DNA from: an uncultured beta proteobacterium
Lineage (GTDB): Bacteria > Pseudomonadota > Gammaproteobacteria > Burkholderiales > Burkholderiaceae_C
Length of the DNA: 10,158 nt
Reading direction: 5' to 3'
NCBI GenBank assembly: GCA_903859265.1
Contig: CAIOLZ010000174.1
Coordinates: forward strand, 1-10,158
The notes beneath the pieces are model-generated. The model ran no database searches, was not told the DNA's origin, and was given only the letters and a program-made list of their open reading frames with translations. The stretch's first letter is position 1; the number at the start of each line of letters is the position of its first letter. Of the stretch, positions 5,719 to 10,158 are shown one piece after another. Made by a program: the position numbers and the translations under genes.

Positions 5719-7488
5719 ATGGCAGCCACACCGCTTGGCACGCCGCCCGCCCCCGAAGCGTCCCGCCCGGTGTCGGGCCGGCCGGAAAAGTTGCGTTTGG
5801 GTGACGTTCTGGTCCAGCAAAAACTGATATCCCAGGAACAGTTGCTTCAAACCCTGGAACTGCAGCGCGCTACCGGCAAAAAGGTCGGGCGCCTGCTGAT
5901 TGAGCGAGGCGTCATCACCGAAGAACTGCTGGCCAACGGACTTGCGCGCCAGTTGCGTATTCCATTCGTCAATCTGAAAACTTTTCCGTTTCGCGCCGAT
6001 GTCGTCAAGCTTTTACCGGAATCGGTTGCGCGGCGTTTCAAGGCTTTGGCGCTGGAAGACAAAGGCGAGCTTTTGCTGGTTGCGCTGGCCGATCCGCTGG
6101 ACCTGTTCGCCTATGACGAACTGACCCGCATTCTTAAGCGCAACCTCGCTATTGCAGCCGTGCCAGAGAGCCACCTTGCTGCCGCCTTTGACCGTTTGTA
6201 CCGGCGCACCGATGAAATCAGCGATCTGGCACGCGCGCTGGAAAAAGACCTCGGCGATGCTGTTGATTTCGGCGAGCTCTCCGCCAGCGTGGGCATTGAA
6301 GGCGCGCCCGTCGTGCGCCTGCTGCAATCGCTGTTTGAAGATGCCATGCAAGTTGGTGCGAGTGACGTGCACATCGAGCCGCAGGAGGCCAGCCTGCAAA
6401 TCCGGGTGCGTGTTGACGGCGTGTTGCAGACCCAGACACAGGCCGACAAGCGCATCGGTGGCGCGCTGGCACAACGCCTGAAGCTGATGGCGGGACTGGA
6501 CATTTCCGAGAAGCGGCTGCCGCAGGACGGGCGCTTCAGCGTCAGGCTCAAGGACAACACCATTGATGTGCGTTTGTCCACCCTGCCGACCAATTACGGT
6601 GAGTCTGCGGTGATGCGCTTGCTGGTTCAGGGCGCCGGCATGCGCCGGCTCGACAGCATTGGAATGCCGCAGGATATGCTGCTGCGTTTCCGGGAGTTGC
6701 TCGGGCGCAATTCGGGCATGCTGTTGGTCACGGGGCCTACCGGCTCGGGCAAAACGACCACCCTGTATGCGGCATTGGCGGAGGTCAATGCCGCCGAACT
6801 CAAAGTCATCACGGTCGAAGACCCGGTGGAATACCGGCTCGCTGGCCTGACCCAGGTGCAGGTCAACGACAAGATTGATCTGACGTTCGCCAAGGTCTTG
6901 CGATCCTGTTTGCGGCAGGACCCGGATGTCATTCTGGTGGGCGAAATGCGCGACACCGAGACCGCGGAAATCGGTTTGCGGGCAGCTATTACCGGTCATC
7001 TTGTGTTGTCCACCTTGCACACCCGTGACGCCATCAGTACGCCGTTTCGGCTGCTAGACATGGGAGTCCCAGCATTCATGGTGGCAACCTCCTTGCAAGG
7101 CGTGATCGCGCAGCGGCTGGTGCGCCTGAACTGCAAGGAATGCGTCGCCCCGCAGTCACCTACGGCACAGGAAAGCGCTTGGCTGAGCAACATGAATGTC
7201 AACGCAGAGCCGATCCAGGCAATGCGGGGCATGGGTTGTTCGGTGTGCAATGGCACCGGCTACCTGGGTCGCCAGGGCGTTTACGAGATGCTGGAAATGG
7301 ATGCTGCGCTCGCGCAGGCGGCCTCCCGCTCTGACCCGGCCGCGTTTTTGCGCGCGGCACGGGAGCGCATGAGAGGCCGCACGATGGCCCACCATGCACT
7401 CGAATTGGTGCGACAGGGCAGCACCTCAATGTCCGAAGCAATGCGCATCGGATTTGAAATTGATGACGCCCTGAATGCTGAGGTCTGA
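5719..7488 (+). CDS. mshE: MSHA pilus assembly ATPase MshE (GspE/PilB family)
   Basis: Cytoplasmic hexameric ATPase powering pilus polymerisation. 589 residues from ATG 5719. The Shine-Dalgarno AAGGAG (5701-5706) is 12 nt from this ATG but only 6 nt from an in-frame TTG at 5713, which may be the true start; an ATG at 5668 is less likely. The N-terminus has two tandem MshEN motifs of 24 residues: 26-49 (RLGDVL...LELQ) and 55-78 (KVGRLL...LARQ), joined by a 6-residue linker. In MshE homologues this arrangement binds c-di-GMP. The ATPase core follows: Asp box and His box region, Walker A GPTGSGKT (339-346, Lys345), Walker B around DVILVGEM (403-410), and a tetracysteine zinc site C472xxC475/C507xxC510. 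mshG follows after 5 nt. The mshE assignment rather than pilB or gspE rests on the N-domain and on the following msh gene order. Confidence 0.92.
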   Translation: MAATPLGTPPAPEASRPVSGRPEKLRLGDVLVQQKLISQEQLLQTLELQRATGKKVGRLLIERGVITEELLANGLARQLRIPFVNLKTFPFRADVVKLLPESVARRFKALALEDKGELLLVALADPLDLFAYDELTRILKRNLAIAAVPESHLAAAFDRLYRRTDEISDLARALEKDLGDAVDFGELSASVGIEGAPVVRLLQSLFEDAMQVGASDVHIEPQEASLQIRVRVDGVLQTQTQADKRIGGALAQRLKLMAGLDISEKRLPQDGRFSVRLKDNTIDVRLSTLPTNYGESAVMRLLVQGAGMRRLDSIGMPQDMLLRFRELLGRNSGMLLVTGPTGSGKTTTLYAALAEVNAAELKVITVEDPVEYRLAGLTQVQVNDKIDLTFAKVLRSCLRQDPDVILVGEMRDTETAEIGLRAAITGHLVLSTLHTRDAISTPFRLLDMGVPAFMVATSLQGVIAQRLVRLNCKECVAPQSPTAQESAWLSNMNVNAEPIQAMRGMGCSVCNGTGYLGRQGVYEMLEMDAALAQAASRSDPAAFLRAARERMRGRTMAHHALELVRQGSTSMSEAMRIGFEIDDALNAEV

Positions 7489-7493
7489 GCACA

Positions 7494-8735
7494 ATGGCAA
7501 CCTACGCCTGGCGCGGGCGCAACAATCTCGGAGAAGCGGTTTCCGGTGAGCTGGAGGCGATGACCGAAACCGGAGTCGCCGATCAGCTCATGGCGATTGG
7601 AGTTGCGCCGATCCATATTGCGCCCAAAGTTGCGAAGGGTGACTTGACCGACGGCGAGAGCTGGTTCCAGCGGCTCAATCGCAAGCCGGTGGTGGTCGAA
7701 GACCTGTTGTTGTTCTCGCGCCAGATGTACACGCTGAACAAGGCAGGTGTCCCCATATTGCGCGCATTCGCCGGCCTGCAGGCGTCGGCCAGCAAGCCGG
7801 CCATGGTGGATTTGTTCAAGGACATCCGCTCCAGCCTTGATCAGGGGCGTGAACTTTCAGCCGCCATGGCGCGGCACAGTGATTTGTTCGGCGGGTTTTA
7901 TATTTCGATGATTCGTGTTGGCGAGATGACCGGCAAGCTGACCGATGTTTTCCTGCGCCTTGCTGAACATCTGGAATTTGAGCGCGACGTGCGCGAACGC
8001 ATCAAGCAAGCAATGCGCTATCCGACATTTGTTCTGGCAGCGATGGCGGTCGCGATCACGGTGCTCAATATTTTTGTCATTCCCGTGTTTGCCAAAGTCT
8101 TCGAGGGCTTTCACACGGAACTGCCGCTGATCACGCGTGGGCTATTGGCTTTTTCTTCCTGGATGATTGCGTGGTGGCCCATGCTTCTTGTGGGTGGGAT
8201 AGGCGGCGCTTACGCGGTGCGCAACTACGTCCACACGACGGAGGGACGCTACCGTTGGGACGCTTACAAGCTCAGGCTGCCGATTGTTGGCGACATTGTT
8301 CAAAAGGCTACCCTGGCACGGTTTGCGCGCAGCTTCGCGCTGGCAAGTCAGGCCGGCGTGCCAGTGGTGCAAGCCCTTACGGTGGTCGCCATGACGGTGG
8401 ACAACGCGTACATCGGTAGCCGCATCGAGCAAATGCGCGACGGCATTGAGCGCGGCGAGAGTATTTCGCGTTGCGCGGCTGCCACCGGAGTTTTTACCCC
8501 CGTGGTGTTGCAGATGATCAATGTGGGAGAAGAGACCGGCGAACTTGACCACTTGTTGTTCGAGATCGCCGAGATGTACGAGCGCGACACCGATTACGCC
8601 ATCAAGGGACTCTCGGCGTCGATCGAACCCATTATGTTGGCGATCATCGGCGTACTGGTTTTGCTGTTGGCGCTTGGTGTGTTCCTTCCCTTGTGGAACA
8701 TGGGGCAGGCGGCTATGGGCAAAGGGGGCGGATGA
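7494..8735 (+). CDS. mshG: MSHA pilus inner-membrane platform protein MshG (GspF/PilC family)
   Basis: Polytopic inner-membrane protein on which the pilus is assembled; it couples the MshE ATPase to pilin insertion. 413 residues, typical of the family. Two repeated GspF domains are visible: one around 72-195 (GVPILRAF ... GEMTGKL) and one around 275-397 (GVPVVQAL ... GEETGEL). Predicted membrane helices lie at about 178-198, 218-242 and 378-400. The N-terminal MATYAWRGRNNLGEAVSGEL is the usual opening of this family. The ATG at 7494 is 5 nt after the mshE stop, with GAGG in the end of mshE acting as Shine-Dalgarno, so translation is probably coupled. The next gene begins one base after its stop codon. 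Confidence 0.93.
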   Translation: MATYAWRGRNNLGEAVSGELEAMTETGVADQLMAIGVAPIHIAPKVAKGDLTDGESWFQRLNRKPVVVEDLLLFSRQMYTLNKAGVPILRAFAGLQASASKPAMVDLFKDIRSSLDQGRELSAAMARHSDLFGGFYISMIRVGEMTGKLTDVFLRLAEHLEFERDVRERIKQAMRYPTFVLAAMAVAITVLNIFVIPVFAKVFEGFHTELPLITRGLLAFSSWMIAWWPMLLVGGIGGAYAVRNYVHTTEGRYRWDAYKLRLPIVGDIVQKATLARFARSFALASQAGVPVVQALTVVAMTVDNAYIGSRIEQMRDGIERGESISRCAAATGVFTPVVLQMINVGEETGELDHLLFEIAEMYERDTDYAIKGLSASIEPIMLAIIGVLVLLLALGVFLPLWNMGQAAMGKGGG

Positions 8736-8736
8736 A

Positions 8737-9243
8737 GTGGCGGGCGCGACATCTGGTTCTGCCGTCAAATGGGTCTGGACCGGTCGTACGCTGGAGTGGC
8801 TGATTTTGGCGGGATTGCTCCTGGTATTTATCGTGGCACTTGGTCTGGCCTCTCAGAGACTGCAGGCTCAGGCGGAAATTGGCACGGTTCAGGCGACGCT
8901 GGGGGCCTTGCGCTTCTCCTTGGTGGCCGACCACTTGAAAAAAAGTTTGCAAAGTCCGCAAGGCAATGCTGCCAATTCGCAACGCAACCCGTTCAAGGTT
9001 CTGGACCGATTGCCACCCAATTACGTGGGCGAAGTCTCCATGTCGGCGATCGCTGGCGTTGCGCCTGGGAGCTGGGTCTTTGACAAAGATTGCGTGTGTA
9101 TTGGCTATCGACCCATGAACCCGCAGGGGCTGGAGCCAGCCAGCGATCTGGGCGTGCTTTGGTTTCGTGTGAGCAATCCGCCCGGGCCCCTGCAATTGAT
9201 GCCACTACGCACCTATGTCTGGCAGGGTCAGGTGATTCAATAG
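8737..9243 (+). CDS. mshF: MshF-like minor pilus/pseudopilin-type protein
   Basis: 168 residues from GTG 8737, one base after the mshG stop; no ATG in this frame would give a sensible N-terminus. A single membrane helix lies at about 21-39 (WLILAGLLLVFIVALGLAS), followed by a long amphipathic helix (40-70) and a globular domain with NPFKVLDRLPPNY and PGSWVFDKDCVCIGYRP. This is the layout of a minor pilin, but a normal prepilin leader is missing: the segment before the helix reads TGRTLEW, with Glu one position earlier than the usual Glu+5. Adjacent Cys119 and Cys121 are present. The position between mshG and the first prepilin matches mshF in Vibrio-type MSHA loci, and the name rests mainly on that. 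It probably assists pilus assembly in the inner membrane. Confidence 0.7.
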   Translation: MAGATSGSAVKWVWTGRTLEWLILAGLLLVFIVALGLASQRLQAQAEIGTVQATLGALRFSLVADHLKKSLQSPQGNAANSQRNPFKVLDRLPPNYVGEVSMSAIAGVAPGSWVFDKDCVCIGYRPMNPQGLEPASDLGVLWFRVSNPPGPLQLMPLRTYVWQGQVIQ

Positions 9244-9297
9244 TGAGAAATATCACCTAAATCCCAATTAAATCTTCCACTTAGCACACAAAGTTAA

Positions 9298-9326
9298 TGT
9301 ACAAATCGGTGCGTAGTCCCTAAAAT
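9298..9326 (+). promoter_or_regulatory. Predicted promoter of the pilin gene
   Basis: TGTACA (9298-9303) and TAAAAT (9321-9326) are separated by 17 bp and match the sigma-70 hexamers at 4/6 and 5/6. They lie in an AT-rich 164-bp gap between the mshF-like gene and the pilin. The predicted start is near 9333, leaving about 75 nt of leader. No sigma-54 GG-N10-GC element was seen. Confidence 0.35.
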
Positions 9327-9337
9327 CCATAGGGACT
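9315..9337 (+). repeat. Perfect 8-bp inverted repeat in front of the pilin gene
   Basis: AGTCCCTA (9315-9322) and TAGGGACT (9330-9337) pair perfectly around the loop AAATCCA. No T run follows, so it is not a standard terminator. It overlaps the proposed -10 and start region, which suits an operator; it could also be a leader hairpin or RNA-processing site. Confidence 0.5.
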
Positions 9338-9407
9338 TGACCTGTTTGTGCTTCCACCGACAAGAGGCTCGAGCAAGTCGGGCGATTCAAATTTAAAAGG
9401 TTGGAAT

Positions 9408-9809
9408 ATGAAAAAAGTGCAACGCGGTTTTACGCTGATTGAGTTGGTGATGGTCATTGTGATTTTGGGAATTTTGGCGGCAGTGGCGCTTCCCAAATTT
9501 GTCAACTTGTCTGCCGACGCACAAGCAGCCGCTTTGCAGGGCGTTGCAGGCTCTATTACTTCAGCAAGCACTGTAAATTACGCGTCCAGATCAGTTGGTA
9601 GCGTTGCGGCACGCGCTGCGACTGTTTCATTGACAGGACTGAGTTGTTCAACCGCAGCCGCTGCCCTGTTGCAGGGCGGGGTTTTGCCGACAGGCTATAC
9701 ATTGCCCAACACGGCACTTGTTGCCACTTTAGGTAATTCCCAAACCTGTGTCGTCACGCAAACTTCGAGCGGCAATACCGCTAACGCCTACATTACATAC
9801 ATTCCGTAA
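9408..9809 (+). CDS. MSHA-type prepilin (MshA/MshB family)
   Basis: Structural or near-structural subunit of the type IV pilus, inserted in the inner membrane, processed by the prepilin peptidase and polymerised by MshE/MshG. 133 residues. The leader is MKKVQRG, with cleavage before Phe8 in G/FTLIEL and Glu at mature +5 (Glu12). The hydrophobic helix 8-29 ends in ALPKFVNLSADAQ, typical of MshA/MshB. Cys80 and Cys114 probably form the C-terminal disulphide loop. The ATG at 9408 has AAAGG 7 nt upstream; an earlier in-frame ATG at 9348 would add residues before the class III leader and is unlikely. Codon use is more AT-rich than in mshE/mshG. Whether this is the major pilin (MshA) or the companion MshB cannot be decided from one copy; the separate leader suggests high expression. 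Confidence 0.92.
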   Translation: MKKVQRGFTLIELVMVIVILGILAAVALPKFVNLSADAQAAALQGVAGSITSASTVNYASRSVGSVAARAATVSLTGLSCSTAAAALLQGGVLPTGYTLPNTALVATLGNSQTCVVTQTSSGNTANAYITYIP

Positions 9810-9814
9810 TATCG

Positions 9815-9846
9815 AATGCCAAGCATCCTTTAGGCGTTGCGGTTTT
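9815..9846 (+). terminator. Possible partial terminator between the pilin and the mshC-like gene
   Basis: After the pilin stop, AATGCC (9815-9820) can pair in RNA with GGCGTT (9833-9838) with one U-G pair and a 12-nt loop. GCG and a run of five T (to 9846) follow. The large loop makes it weak. Incomplete termination here would make pilin mRNA more abundant than that of the downstream minor pseudopilin. Confidence 0.25.
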
Positions 9847-9924
9847 TGGATAGGCTCTTGCACGGCGGGCTCAATCGGCTTCGGTGGCATGTAGATATCG
9901 GTGCTGATGCGCTTGGAGAATGGG

Positions 9925-10158
9925 ATGCTTCACCTAACGTCAAAGCTTCAAAAGGTCGGCGGCTTCACCATGATCGAACTAATTATGGTGATACTAATTT
10001 TGGGTGTATTGGCCATTTATGCCGCGCCAGCGGCCCTCAATACGGGTATTTTCATCAGCCGTGGCTTCCATGACGAAACCCTGAGCCTGTTGCGGGCTGC
10101 CCAAAAAATCGCGGTGGCACAACAACGCACCGTGTGTGTGCAGCTTAACCCCACCGGC
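9925..10158 (+). CDS. mshC: MshC-like minor pseudopilin (GspH/FimT type), 5' part, cut by window edge
   Basis: 78 residues are visible; the rest lies beyond the window. ATG 9925 has GGAG (9915-9918) 6 nt upstream. The leader MLHLTSKLQKVGG is followed by FTMIELIMVILILGVLAIY, giving a clear class III prepilin cleavage site after Gly13 and Glu at mature +5. After the hydrophobic helix comes FHDETLSLLRAAQKIAVAQQ, the helix typical of GspH/FimT-type minor pilins (family members carry an Arg-Ala-Gln-Ala motif here), then a strand TVCVQL. By order in the cluster it corresponds to mshC, though other minor pilins of the locus cannot be fully excluded. It is probably a tip or priming subunit of the pilus. 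Confidence 0.85.
   Translation, partial: MLHLTSKLQKVGGFTMIELIMVILILGVLAIYAAPAALNTGIFISRGFHDETLSLLRAAQKIAVAQQRTVCVQLNPTG

Noticed and set aside
5051..5731. Calling the CNB gene a Crp/Fnr transcription regulator with 226 residues
   Set aside because: No helix-turn-helix follows the beta-roll, and the longer start at 5731 lies inside mshE without a ribosome site.
6013..7020. 335-codon minus-strand open frame inside mshE
   Set aside because: Antisense to the conserved ATPase core; Gln/His-rich composition and no family features.
8142..8768. 208-codon minus-strand open frame opposite mshG
   Set aside because: Shadow of the conserved platform protein gene; low-complexity His/Gln/Arg composition.

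Overview
The window looks like chromosomal DNA of a betaproteobacterium, most likely Burkholderiales/Comamonadaceae (Rhodoferax- or Polaromonas-like). The grounds are GC-rich codon use, a GTP-type PEP carboxykinase, and the style of the MSHA pilus genes. The genus is an inference from protein character; no database was searched. I see no tRNA, rRNA, insertion sequence, CRISPR array or integrase. No gene-free stretch exceeds 300 bases.

Left part (1-2885), minus strand. The 5' part of pckG (gluconeogenic GTP-PEPCK) runs off the left edge. Its 267-bp upstream region is rich in short palindromes and TGCA repeats and holds a plausible sigma-70 promoter. Next comes a two-gene unit: a previously uncalled 46-residue single-span membrane protein, followed 18 bp later by an exported cysteine glutathione peroxidase. 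A 230-bp spacer separates this unit from a short plus-strand hypothetical gene.

Middle (2886-5659). A 97-residue hypothetical protein (plus strand) converges on recQ (minus strand), and their stop codons overlap. recQ encodes a full-length RecQ helicase (helicase, RQC zinc and HRDC domains). It lies directly behind a gene for a stand-alone cyclic-nucleotide-binding (CNB) protein with no DNA-binding domain. The two probably form one transcript, with recQ starting at an unusual TTG codon.

Right part (5713-10158), plus strand. A type IV pilus cluster of the MSHA kind runs in the order mshE, mshG, mshF-like, major-type prepilin (MshA/MshB family), mshC-like pseudopilin (cut by the window edge). 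MshE is the assembly ATPase and carries two N-terminal MshEN motifs of the c-di-GMP-binding type. MshG is the inner-membrane platform protein. The MshF-like protein is probably a minor accessory component. The prepilin supplies the fibre. The pilin gene has its own AT-rich leader with a promoter-like element and a perfect 8-bp hairpin, so it is probably expressed separately from and more strongly than the assembly genes.

The most interesting context is the roughly 55-bp divergent intergenic region between the CNB gene and mshE. It places a predicted cyclic-nucleotide sensor back to back with a predicted c-di-GMP-responsive pilus ATPase. I found no clearly new system. The best leads are this sensor/ATPase pairing, the unannotated 46-residue membrane protein beside the peroxidase, and the repeat-rich regulatory regions.
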